Source of the DNA: Gnetum montanum
Lineage: Eukaryota > Streptophyta > Gnetopsida > Gnetales > Gnetaceae
DNA: 64,000 nt
Assembly: GCA_015680685.1 (NCBI GenBank)
Contig: MNCI01010443.1
Coordinates: 29,992 to 93,991 of the forward strand
Direction of reading: 5' to 3'
The notes under the pieces are model-generated. The model was given only the letters and a program-made list of their open reading frames with translations, was not told the origin of the DNA and searched no databases. A program made the translations under genes and the position numbers. Of the stretch, positions 34,806 to 46,489 are shown piece after piece (within the stretch, counting starts at the first letter, position 1; every line of letters begins with the position of its first letter).

Positions 34806-35466
34806 TACCCCAATGTTCCATGTTCTAGGGGTTGGAAAATCAAAAGTAGGGTTGGAAAATTTGAACATTGGCATTCTTAGCATTTGGCACTTAAGCGCAC
34901 TTGGCATTTTAGTGAACTTTGGGATAACACTTAGCACCATTGCACACCACCGCAACACCATTGCACATTGCTTAGCATGTTGTAGACCATCGTAGCTCAT
35001 AGGACACTATAGTAGCCAATCTGGTAGGCTTAGACTTCATGGTGAATGTTAGTTTTCCATAGCCTAGACACCTTGAGACTGTGACTATGTTGTCTGCTAT
35101 GCTTGTTTGTACACTCTGTACCTCCTCATCTTCTTTTGCAATTAACTACACTTCCCCTACTTAGGGTGGTGCTGTTTTCTCTCTCACTCACATCTTGCAT
35201 GTTTTTAGTATTTCCTTTTGCATTCTATCATTTACTCACATTTTTCGTTATTTTTTGCACTTACTTGCATACTTGAACCATTATTTTGCACCAAAAAACC
35301 TTGACTACGCTCACCCCCATAGCCAATTTGATCAATAAGACTATTCTAAGCACCCCACATTCATTTTCTAGTAGGCCCTCACATAGATGTAGGGTTAAGG
35401 TTATATGACCATGGCCCTGTCGATGTACCATTCTAGCCTTTGATGTTTTTAGTAGCTATAATTTTC

Positions 35467-35485
35467 TAGTGCTAAAAGGAGGACC
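35467..35485 (+). promoter_or_regulatory. Primer-binding site of element C
   Basis: TAGTGCTAAAAGGAGGACC lies six bases after the LTR end, the same spacing and sequence type as in D (TTGGCATTAGAAGGGGGACC). Confidence 0.65.
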
Positions 35486-35917
35486 TTTGCCATTTCCTTC
35501 TTCAACCTCCATTGGTTGTTGCCTTGCATGCTCTCTATGCCCCCGTGTAGATTGGTCCCCATCGTTGATTCCTATGAAACCTTGCTTGACAACCACTAGA
35601 GGTTACCTCATACTTAACCAAATTATGGATGTTGAAGAAAGAGTAGCTAGCTCACAACGTAGTGAGCATAGTTAGCTCTAAGTGTAGTACTAGAGTTAGC
35701 CATTTTCTTAGCAACTTATACTTAGTTATTTTCTTCTGTGTTTTCAACTTAGTCACTTTTCTCTACTTTTCCACTTGGCCATTTTTTTTCAGCAATTTTA
35801 TACTTAGCTATTTTTTTTTGCATTTTTGCACTTCGTCATTTTTGTTCAGTTAGTAGAGTTTGCTGCTTTTCTCCCTTTCATATTTAGCAACTTTTACATC
35901 TCCCCCTTTTTTTCATC

Positions 35918-38900
35918 ATGAATCCCAAGTAGCCTTTGACCTTTGCCTCAAGCATGGTTGTCCTTTGGCATATTCAGCAAGAGATTTGGGTTGACCTTCC
36001 TAGAGCTAGAGGTCCTATCCTAGCAAAATAGAGGCAATCCTTTAGGTTGCATGACCTACCTCCCAAGTTCATGGTGATTAATGACGAATAATATAACTTC
36101 ATTTGTGTGAAGCTCTAGGTAGGTGTGTATGTGGACTACCAAGAAATAGATACCAAACATAGTGTTGAACTCATACATCAAAATGGGAATAAATGGTTCC
36201 CTTCTACTATGGAATTTATTCCACTCATAGAACCCTACTAGTGGATGCTAAATGACCTATCCGCAACCTTGGATGTAAGGCAAGGACTGATTACAAGGAG
36301 CCTCTACAGGAGGACTTGGATGAGTTTAAAGCTCGATTAGAGCATGAAGACTCATTCCACACCTCCTTCCAGTGGGCATCCTCCACTTCTGTGCCTTCAC
36401 TATCTTAACCCTCTATCAGCTAGGTGTCACTACCCAGGTCAACACCTATGGTGGTGATCCACTAAACATATTAGGTGTGCCAAGATGTTGCGCTTTCCTT
36501 TAACTTTCCTTTCAGCCTACTTTTCATTATACCTTTGAAGCTTGCTTAGTCTATCTAAGTTGTTTAGCCTGTCTAACCTTCCGTACCATTGACTGTTGAT
36601 CCTACATAACCTTATGTGCACACTGTGCACATCTCTCATCCACATGTGGCTCAAGCATCATTCATCCTTTTATCTATCATCTCTTAGTCATATATGGCTT
36701 AAGCATCATTCATCTTTCCACCTATCATGTTAGCACCTCTCACAATGGCCTAACCCACAAACATGTGGTGGAGACCAGGCAGTCTATCCATTACATAGCC
36801 CACACAATAAGCATTGCATGTGTTCACACAACCTAGAGCCAGGTTGTGGGCCACCTATACAGCACAATGAGTGACACAACAGAAACAACCCACCACAACC
36901 ACACTAGGTTTGGATCAGGCATTCTAGCTTATCCAAGGCCTTACTAAAGAGGTTAAGCATCTCATGGCCACCTCCTTTGAAATTGTCCATGTAATGGATT
37001 TTTACCAGGATGATCCAATTAGTCCTATAGTCCCACCACTAGCACTGCCTACTAGGGTCCCATTACCCCAATTCCCAAAATATAATTGTGAAGAGGATCC
37101 TAATGCCCACCTAGTGACTTTTTGATTTGAATGCCTTCTACTGCAAACATGGCCACACACAATCATCCATGTGTTCATCATTTCCTTGATTGGTAATGCA
37201 CTGGATTGGTACCATGCGCACCCTAGGGCCTTCATTTTTTCTCTAGAGGAGTTGCTCACCTAATTTTTCATGTACTTCAAGTACAACTTGAAGCCTAAGG
37301 CAACCCTTGATTAGTTGATGCAAGTTAAGCAGAACCATTTAGAGCTTGTGCAAAAATTCATCTAATTCTAGAGCACATAGCTTAACAAAATCCATGAGCC
37401 CATCATGGAAATACACCTGCTGGCCATTTTTAAAGGCATAGTGAATGACTTCATCAAGTCAAAGTTGTATTACCTTACTCCGTAATCCTTAAGCCAAGTG
37501 TTCACTCAAACCAAGAGTATTTAGGATGTAGTGAAGGCTAGTAAGGATCTAGCCTATGTGGCCTATAAAAACTTACACACAAAGAAAGAAGAGGATAAGG
37601 ACAAAGGCAAGTAGGCAATCACAACTGTCGTAACGATGGCCAACAAGGCTAATTTGAACAACACCAAACCAACAACCAAACCACTCAAGTCTCTAACCAA
37701 CAACAACTAGGTAGCTGGCTCTAGGACTACAACCAACAACTAGCCCACAAGGTCGACAACCACAACACCCACCACCATAAGGCCAAACTTCAAGTGCAAG
37801 GACCACTCAAAGTATACACCATTTACCTTTAAGAGGTTGGGGCTCTTAGACCAACTACTTCATGTAGGATGTATCTTGTATAAGTAGATGTCCAAGGATG
37901 CTCATAAGTGACATGATCAATATTCTGAGCTCCTTAAGAATCCCTTAGCCATGCTACTAAATAAGCCTTCGATTCCTAAGCATTTTAGATTGGATTGATT
38001 TTGCTAATATCACCAATTGCAGGGTCATGATATAGATTTTTGCATGGCTTTGCAGGATAATAATTCCACATGATTGACAAGGGTGAGTTAGTCCTTGATG
38101 CAACCAACCCAATGCAGCTTCAAAACTAATCAATGGGGGTTTACAAGGACCCTCTCAACACAAGAAATACAAGGTACATTATCAACGCCATCAACATTGA
38201 TGATGATTCGGAACTAGCACAAGAACCATTCATGGTTTGTGTGTCCTTTGGCAACACTAGGGCATCCTCAACATCAACCAGTTCGAAGATCCTTTTCATC
38301 ATCAAAGTACCACCTCAAGCATTCATAACACCCTTTGTGGTTAGGGTCCCATACCATGTTGTAGCAGCAACTGTGCAATCGCCCTTTCGTCGTAAGGGCA
38401 CTACAATGAGCAAACTCCCTACCTTCCTAGAGTCTAGTGGTGGGCAATGCATTAGTCCCTACTCACCCAAAGCCCCATCCTACAGCCAAGAATAATAGGC
38501 AATCAAGATGGAAACCTAGGAGGCCTAATGAATGCCTTGCTGATCAAATGCTTAGGCAACGCCAAGAGTAAAGGGCACTAGGCCTACCAAAGTCAATTCC
38601 CCTATCCTCTATCCCAATGGCCCAATCAACTAAAGAGGTTATAATAGGTAACCAAAAATGAAGCATTGAGGCTCCAAAGTAAGTAATTCAAGTAAAGCCC
38701 AAGTCCCCTCCATGAGAGATTTGTCTCTTGAGATGCATAGTGGAGATGAAGGCCAACAACAAAGTGGCAAATGGTGGAAAGAACTTCCTTGATGCATTGG
38801 CCCAAGTCAAATAGGCTTTAAAGCAAACAAATACAACACTAAGCCTATACGACCTAATAATGACCTCCTTCACCCATCATAAAGCATTAGTTTGCATGTT

Positions 38901-39621
38901 GACCTCCATTCTTGTTATGGAGGACATCCCAACTGATGAACAATCCATCCATGCTATGATGCTGCTCCCTATCTTATAAGAACTAAGTTCAATGCCCCAG
39001 GAATTTTGCAATGAGGTGATTAAGGTGGACCCCAAGAAGGATCAAGTCATTACCATGTTAATGTTTATCACCATCTACATAGGGCAATGTAGAATTTGCA
39101 GGGTGCACATCAACGATGAGGTAACAACTAATGTCATCCCATACATAGTTGTTGATAGGTTGGGTCTTGTTGATCAAATTAAACCTACAAAGACAACATG
39201 CCTAAAATTCTTTCACGATTCACATGTTGTCATAAGGGGAACAATTATAATAGCCTTCATGGTAGGGGAGCATTCCCCACCATTGTCGAATTTATTGTGA
39301 TTAAGAAGATGTTGAGTTTCAAACCTTATCTTGGGTAGGCCTAGTTGCAAGCCATCTCCTCCCTTATCCATCAATAAGTCCACCTTCTATATTAAGTTGG
39401 AGAGGTTATCATCTATAGTGACAATGTAGCCCCTCTGACCATTAACAACATTGACACTAAACAAGGGTCAGAGGTGGAGTTCCCAAAAGACGTGCCTCCC
39501 ATGAAGGATGAGGGTGTAACATGTGAAGTAGACCAACTTGAGGAACCAATAAGTGCCCTTGATTTCCTAGAGGAAGCTTTATGGGCAGAATTTCCCTTCA
39601 ACATAGCTGACAAAGTTCAAG
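35918..39621 (+). pseudogene. gag-pro of element C (first coding exon)
   Basis: Starts at an ATG matching the D start. Gag landmarks at 37050-37500 are PLPQFPKYN, NALDWYHAHPRAFIF, FKYNLKPKATLD, EPIMEIHLLAIFKGIVNDF and KSKLYYLTP. A K/T/N-rich tail follows (37590-37800). The protease is at about 38880-39290. Its active-site tetrapeptide reads NDEV (39112-39123) where D has DNGA, each change explained by one G-to-A or C-to-T transition, so the catalytic Asp is lost. The exon ends EEALWAEFPF...DKVQ at CAAG/GTGAGT. Many stops; cannot be translated. Confidence 0.8.
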
Positions 39622-39627
39622 GTGAGT
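39622..39627 (+). other. 5' splice site of the pro/RT intron of C
   Basis: CAAG/GTGAGT, a near-perfect plant donor, falls exactly where protease homology ends. The aligned position in D reads GATG/GTGAAT (18378-18383). Ogre elements are known to splice an intron between the protease and RT domains. Confidence 0.6.
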
Positions 39628-39939
39628 CTCATATAGTACCATCCAAGCATTAAGTGCCCCTAACCCACACTGAATTAGAAAAAAACTACACAATTAAAGC
39701 ATTCCCTTAGTCCAAAATGTGTTAGGTGCCTACCTATCCCCACTTTTGCATACTTTAATTGTTTACATTTTACATTAGCTTGGTTGTTGGAATTTTACAT
39801 TCTTTGCTTGCATTATGCATATATTTCTTTTGTTTATGCATTTTCACTTAGCTTCCATTTTTGGCCTGTGTACTTTTTAGTATTTAGTTTACACATAAAA
39901 ATGTCACAACGCATAAAAATCTTAAGATTCAAAAATTAC

Positions 39940-40046
39940 AAAAATACATGGCTTTCCATGGCCTAAAACTGGTAGGCTTTTTCCTTTCAACAAATGGCCC
40001 AAAAAGGACTTAAACTATCACACAGCTCGCCATGGCCTAAAACTAG
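39940..40046 (+). repeat. CCATGGCCTAAAACTGG-type repeats at the left of the F insertion
   Basis: Three degenerate copies of the G(G/A)CCTTAAACTAGC core (ATGGCCTAAAACTGG, AGGACTTAAACTA, ATGGCCTAAAACTAG), continuing in the same style at 51905-51985 beyond the nested insertions. Confidence 0.65.
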
Positions 40047-40882
40047 TGATGACCAGTGAGGTACCTCTACATCCAACCATACAAATAGAAGTGTACATGC
40101 ACGATTCGGTTGAATTCCAAGGATTCAGTGCTTATGTTCTTACACAGAACAAGGATGAGTTATGCAATCGTTGTCTTCCCAAGCTTACTTGTAAGGCATA
40201 ATTTTATGGTTAAGTAAACTTAAGGTATGTGATTTCTATTATTTTATGTTTATGTTCTTGATGCTTAGAAGAGAGAAATGAGGTAATTTAATAGCTAATT
40301 TGATTTAAATAATTAACTATGTTCTAACAAGTCCTAACACCAGCATCTGTTCCCACTTTCCAGACACATATTGAACTAGTGTAACACTACTAGGATTACC
40401 AAACACTAATCATTACTGGATTACCAAGTGTTCCACGTATGCTCGAAGTGGTTGTGCTGAGTGTGCTAATTCATTGATAATTGATAATTAATAATTCTAT
40501 GAAATAACATTAAGTAACTATTGAAAGTATCAAATAACAGTAAATAACATGAAATGCAATAATTAAGCTATTCTAAATGTTGCAAGGTTTATCACAAATT
40601 TTGTCTTTATTTTTGAATACAAGGTGTGCTCAAGTACACAATGCTCAAATAAAGATCTGTTCACTTTATGACACCTACTATGGGAACTTAGAAATAATTC
40701 TAACTATGAAATAGAAAAATTGCAAGAATTTGGCTAGGAGACTAAAAACTAATGCCAAACCAAGTGTCCCTATCTCCTATTTATAGCCAACAAGACAAGT
40801 TCCGACATTGCATGTTCAATAATTCTTTGACATCTCTGATATCGAGAGTCTGATATTAAGGGTATGATATTAGGACTCATCA
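40047..40882 (-). repeat. 3' LTR of element F
   Basis: TGATGACC at 40047 to ACTCATCA at 40882, 836 bp. It aligns with the other group-1 LTRs, for example CCAACCATACAAATAGA, GGTTAAGTAAACTTAAGGTAT and CTCAAATAAAGATCTGT. The polypurine tract TCGTGGGAGCA (element strand) lies just inside. Confidence 0.85.
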
Positions 40883-42870
40883 TGCTCCCACGACTGAATG
40901 AAAACTCATCCTTGAGTTCCTTACAAAATATTGGGAAGGTATGAGATTATTGACTAAATGACGACTGACAGTGACATGGAATGATAGACTCAAAGTGCAG
41001 ATTGACAAATGTATTACAACATTGGTGTTCATAACCATTATGGTTAGCATTATACATAGATGACATCTAGACCATTATTTGATAGCTTGAAGAAATAGAA
41101 AGAGAAAGGAAAATGAGGCATGTTGCTGCTGATATCAAAAATGTGCACATTGTTGTTCATCTATGGCCACATGAACAAGCTTGTTCCTTGCATAAATGCT
41201 CTTACTCCAATCCATCCTGAGTGCTCCCTCCTGTCCTAGTTCATTGTTCATGTGATTGCTATTTGTACACACAACAAAATCATGAATTAGCAAGGATAGA
41301 TAAGATATAATGTAGTACATTGGCTAGGTTGTGGGTATGGTAGATACTAGGTTAGAGGTTTGTAATTGATAACTACCCAAGGTGTAGGGGTGAGATAAGT
41401 AATAGAATAGAAAAATTTGCAACAAGCCCCCACGACTAAGAGCGAACCTCTAGTAGCAATAGGATGGGAAATGAAAGAAAAAGGAAAAGAAGAGGAATAA
41501 CAATGATGAAGCCAATAAAGAAAAAATTAAAATCGATGTCATGGATGGGGTGGAACAAGAAATAGTTGATTCTAAGAAATTTTTAAGGGAAAAGAACTTA
41601 ATAATTGCACCAAAAAGGAATGCCAGTGGGTCCTCCCCAAAGTAGGCTCATGCTTGTTATGCCCTGACAAACCCATAAACCAAAGAGTCTGTAGTCTCTA
41701 GGAATGACATATGGAAACAATAGTTAAGAATTCACCCACAAGAATTTACTAGAGAATAAAAATGCATCAACCAAGATATAGACTAATCATAAAATTGGTA
41801 ATGAGGTGGAATATGGAAAGCAATACGGGAAGAGAAGAGAGAATAGAATGGAATCCCAAAATCAAAGCTATATAAATTCCATTGTATAGTATGTGGTTAA
41901 GGTTACTTAATAAAATTCAGCCTAAATCTAGATTAAAACTAACCACATCTAGTGACCTCGCATCAACACACTTGACCAACCCATCCTCCTGAAGCAACAA
42001 GAATACTTTCACAGAGCAACCACCATCCCAGAAAGAGAAGAATAGAGAATCAAGAAGTGAGAAAGGGCCTTAGCTAGAGGGAACCTTCAAGCATGGGTAG
42101 CATGTCTTTCCAGTGCCATAACAAGTGCTTGTTGCCCATGTTTCTTTATTATGTCTAAGGGGTATGCTTTGAGTTCCCACCAGTTTTTTTTTTTGAGTGA
42201 GAACCACACCATGCAAAGACTTATTTGATTCATTCAACTTCTTGAGATTAGTCGATAGTGGGATGGTGGAAAACCTATGAAAAACATTCAAGTAACCAAG
42301 AGAATAGCTAGCACAAATAAATTGAATCCCCTTGAGGTCACACCCTTTTCAATACATTTAAATCTTTCCTTATTTTGAAAAATATCAAGCCACCAATTCA
42401 TTAATAGGTTTACTTAGAAAAAGGCACAGTACAGTTCCAGAATCAAGGGAGACCATAGAGTTGAATGATTGAATGGATGACATGGAATCATTTCCTGTTT
42501 TATCAAAAGAAACCATATCTTAGCATCAACATTAAAAGTCAAAGGTAAAAATCGAACATTAGCCAGCAACACTATTATAGTACAATTGACCATCATGAGC
42601 ACTTATTATGTGATGAGTGAGAATAAATAAAAAAAAATGTAGTAAAGAAAGAAATAGTAAAAATGTTAACGATGGTGTAAAACAAAAACAAGTAAATATG
42701 AAAAATGTGTGAAACAAAAAGATAAAAGAACCTGAGGGCTTAGAATGACTAGCATTGGTGGCCATCTCCCCCACAACTAAGTTGGAAGGAGGAGATCCGA
42801 AATAATAAGCAGGGTTGTCCATCAACAGTGGTAGTGCAAGTACTGGTTGTTTTGGGCTCATGGAAAGGTT
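40883..42870 (-). other. Non-coding spacer of element F
   Basis: Aligns with B 8620-9330 (for example GTGGGTCCTCCCC near 41636, AACCACCATC near 42020, and ACCTTCAAGCATGGGTAGCATGTC near 42083). No coding frame is supported. Confidence 0.6.
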
Positions 42871-44190
42871 TGGTTTGCTAGATGTTGATCAATAATTTCT
42901 TATCTAGGTTTCTAGGTTTGTAGATCATCATGGCCCCTAAAAGAAAAGTTCCATGAATGATGTAAGGTCCTTCCCACAACATTTGAAATTTAGTTCATTG
43001 TGGCACATGTGTGGGATTCCAATAAAGAACCCTATCTCCTGGTTGGTATGTGACTTTTCTAATTTTCAACTCATGACATTGTTTATTGAAGGCCTTGTGT
43101 AGTTCCTTGGATGACAGGGTAGCTAATCAATTTTCATCTAGCAAGTTAAGATTCATTAACTGTTCTTTTTGTGCTAGACTGAGATCAAGGTTAAGGTCAC
43201 ATGTTTTGGATAGTGTACGGAGCTCAACTTGGATAGGAAGTGTTGGAAGTTTACTGTATACTAACTGATAGGGAGAGTAGCCTATAAGAAGTTTCCATGT
43301 GGAGAGGTATGCCCAAAGAGAATCTTTCCGTTTGGTGCTCCAATCTTGCCTATATTTTCCAATGATTCATGTCAAGATTTTTGTGATTTCCCTATTAGTG
43401 ACTTTAGCTTAACCATTCGCTTGAGGATGATATGGTGTAGTCAATTTATGCTCGACTCCTAAGTGTTGCATCAACTTCCGAAAAGTCACACCTGTAAAAC
43501 CCTAAACCATTATTAAAAATAAGTGCACAAGGCACACCAATCTTTTTTATGATTTGTTGTTGAAAAAATCATGCAGTGGTAGATGATGTGCAGTTTGTAA
43601 CAATGGCTACTTCTACCTACTTTGTAAAATAGTCAATAGCAACAATAATGTATGCTTTTCCATTGGAAATCAGTGTAATAGGCCCCATAAAATCAATACC
43701 CCATATGTCGAAGGGTTTTAAGAGTTGAATCCATTGTTGTGGACCCTCTATTCTGGTAGTCATTGCCCCATTATGTTGGCAGTGCTCACAAGATTGGATA
43801 AAATGATGGAAATCCCAAAATAATGTAGGCTAAAAATATCTTGCAAGTAAGATTTTAATGGTTGTTCATCTCCTAGCGTAATGACCCCCATAAGGGCCCT
43901 CAAGAGCATCTTGGAGAATTTGCAATTGATCTACATCAGGAACACACCATCGGACCAAGCCATTGGAACATACCTTATAAAGGTATTCATTAATTTCCAT
44001 GAAATCTTTAACTCAGTGGAGAAATTGTTATTTGTTTTTAATGTCCAACCCTTGTGGTGTTTCTTGTGTGAGAAGATAGGTAAGAATGCTACTATACCAA
44101 TTTGTAACTATGGGTGATGAATTATTTATTACACCTATAAAGAGGAGTTCATCAGGGAAGTGATTGGAAATTGGGTATTCATCCTCTTTG
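42780..44190 (-). pseudogene. Integrase of element F
   Basis: Reading leftward: the zinc-binding segment EGPYGGHYARR...FIQSCEHCQHNGAM near 43880-43770, the core WGIDFMGPITLISNGKAYI near 43700, AIDYFTK near 43630, and the C-terminal LPTLPIQVELRTLSKTCD near 43220 with KIRKVTYQPGDRVLYWNP near 43050. The pol end reads MSPKQPVLALPLLMDN (42861 leftward). First catalytic Asp retained; the second (TDNG) region reads NNG. TAG and TAA stops and a few frameshifts interrupt. Confidence 0.8.
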
Positions 44191-44198
44191 TTGTCTCA

Positions 44199-45425
44199 TC
44201 ACAACCAAGATAAATGATTGGAAACAATACTCTCGGTGCCTTTATGATCGATCATTGTAAGATCGAACTCTTGCAAGATCACAGGCCATCGTATGATGTG
44301 AGGGCTCACCGTTGGTTTATTCATAAGGAACCAAATTGCACTATGATCCATGTGTACAAATATCTTATAGCCTAATACATACTTCCTAAATTTTTCTAGT
44401 GTAAACACCACAGTCATTAAATTTTTTTCTATTGTGGTGTAGTTGATTTGTGCACCAGCAATACTTTGACTTGCACAGTGAATGTAACAGGGACATTTTT
44501 GGTCATCTAACTGTGTAAGTACGGCTCCTAAAGCAAAATTGGATGCATTAGTCATTATATGGAATGGTCTAGACTAATTAGGAGCTTGTAGAATGAGTGT
44601 TTCTATGAGCTTTTGTTTCAAGGATTGGAAAGCTAACTTACATTCCTTGATCCATTCAAAGGGTACATCCTTTTTTATTAATTCTACTAATGGTTTTGTG
44701 ATCTTTGAAAAGTTCTTAATGAAATGTCTATAATAGCCAGTATGTCCAAAGAATGATCAAATGTCTTTTATGATTTCAGGTTGATGAGTGATTCCTTGGA
44801 TGACCTTAATTTTTTTAGAATCTAGCTCTATCCCTATTTGTAAAATTTTATGCCCTAATACAATGCCCTCTTGGATCATTAAATGGCTTTAACACATTGT
44901 TTCAACACATCGTTTCAGTACTTGCTCTAATCGATCTAATGCTTATTCAAAGTTCGCTATGTAGGTGGAGAAATCATCCATAAAAACCTCCACACCATTC
45001 CCTATTTACTACTAAAATATACTAAGAACCGTATGTTGAAACGTTGCTAGAGCATTGCACAAGCCAAACAACATCTGCCTATATGCAAATGTTCCCCAAG
45101 GACTTATGAATGTAGTCTTGGCTTGGTCTTTTGGTGCTATTTGAATTTGATTGTACCCACTGTAACCATCTAGAAAACTATAGTAGCAATGCCCTATAAT
45201 GGTATCTAAAACTTGGTCAACAAATGGCAATGGGAAATGGTCTTTAAATGTTGCCATGTTTAATAGCCTAAAGTCTATACACACCCTCCATTTACCACAT
45301 TTTTTGGGCACAATGAATAATGGACTAACCCACTCATTATCAGCAATGGGGTAGATGAACCTAGCCTTTAGAAGTTGTTCAATTTCTTCCTTAACTATTT
45401 GCTTAAGCTTTGGGTTCAATCATAT
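44199..45425 (-). pseudogene. Reverse transcriptase and RNaseH of element F
   Basis: Two long open stretches. At 45419-45012 the frame has MNPKLKQIVKEEIEQLL, then EWVSPLFIVPKKCGKWR, CIDFRLLN, FKDHFPLPFVDQVLDT and YSFLDGYSGYNQI. The catalytic loop VFMDDFS is at 44968-44990. At 44555-44199 is RNaseH with TNASNFALGAVLTQLDD, TTIEKNLMTVVFTLEKFR, VHMDHSAIWFLMNKP and IDHKGTESIVSNHLS. The RT aspartates are intact; the first RNaseH Asp is replaced by Asn (MTNASN for MTDAS), a G-to-A change. Only a few stops separate the two open stretches. Confidence 0.88.
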
Positions 45426-45959
45426 TTGTGGTTGTCGTTGAGGCTTCATAGAGGGGTCAATGTAAATTCTATGTTGGCATATCCTAGGATCTATTCCAAT
45501 TAATTAGGGATATGACCAAGCAAAGGATTTCAACCATTTGTTTACCATCTTCAGCAGTCTTTCTTTTTGTTGAGGAACAAGCTTAGCATTAATGATTATC
45601 GGTTTTCCATTCTTAAGAAATGTATACTTCATACCGGTGGGTAACGATTTTAACTCATGAGGATCTTGCTTAAACTTGTCAGGGATTTCCAGCTTCCCCT
45701 AGTTGATATTCTCGGTGTCGATACTTGGAAGTTGGTGATGGACTTGCTCTAATGCATCTATGCTATCGATATAGGCACAAGTCAAGCCCTCAATTGGTTC
45801 CATGCATAAATTTGAATTGCTTTCTTGGTCAGCTATCAGCCACTAGGTGCCTTCTTGTCTTGTGGCTACTACATATAGGAATCTTTGTATGTTAGTTACT
45901 TGTGCATATTGGTTGCATGTAGGCAATGTTAAGCATTGTACAAACTAGGACTTCTACAC

Positions 45960-46480
45960 ACAGTTGCATCATGTGTCATTGTATGCGATGCATGGAACTT
46001 TCTTCTCAATCTTCCCAGATGCATTTTCTTTTGATATCTCTACGGAAAGATCACGTATTCCTAGGCATGCATCAATCATACTCAGCCATGCTCTTCCCAT
46101 TATGATTGGGAAGTCCCCCTTATAGTTGCTGACTTGGATCACTAGGAAATTGGCTAGATATGACCACCACAAACAGTGGTGACAATGTCCTCTACTAGTC
46201 CCAATGGAATAGTGATGGACTAGTCAACTAACTCCAAACGAATGTTACTATTTTTTAGTGGAGGTAAGTTCCAGGCTTTGTACATTTCTTGAGAGATTAA
46301 GTTAACACTAGAAATTGAATCCAAAAGAGCTTTCCAAGGCTCATTTCTAGAAATTTTCAAATATATAAGAGGACTTCCAGGATCAAAGAATTTCCCAGGA
46401 AGATGGCCAACTTTAATCCAATCAATGATGGCATGGGTTAACATAATAGTATGCATTGAGTGTAATGTTTGGTTCAAAGA
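45960..46480 (-). pseudogene. Protease region of element F
   Basis: WKALLDSISSVNLISQEMY (about 46340-46280) is the aspartic-protease motif with DSI in place of DSG or DTG. FPIIMGRAWLSMIDACLGI follows at about 46100. A stop separates the two open pieces (46477-46220 and 46172-45969). Confidence 0.75.
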
Positions 46481-46489
46481 AAGCTCCAG

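Larger units (their letters stand above)
33790..35460 (+). repeat. 5' LTR of element C
   Basis: TGAAACACC start, GTAGCTATA end (decayed GCTACA), 1671 bp, followed by a PBS. Colinear with the solo LTR at 55929-57663, including the palindrome modules, the CTCAAGAGAGTGG block (34535) and the TATA region CCCTATAAATACCCC (34796-34810). Confidence 0.88.

Noticed and set aside
35918-39621. C and D as gag-pro-only non-autonomous elements
   Set aside because: Considered because both lack RT right after protease. The splice-site pair and the downstream pol exon of C make an Ogre-type intron the better explanation, and D is simply truncated in the same interval.
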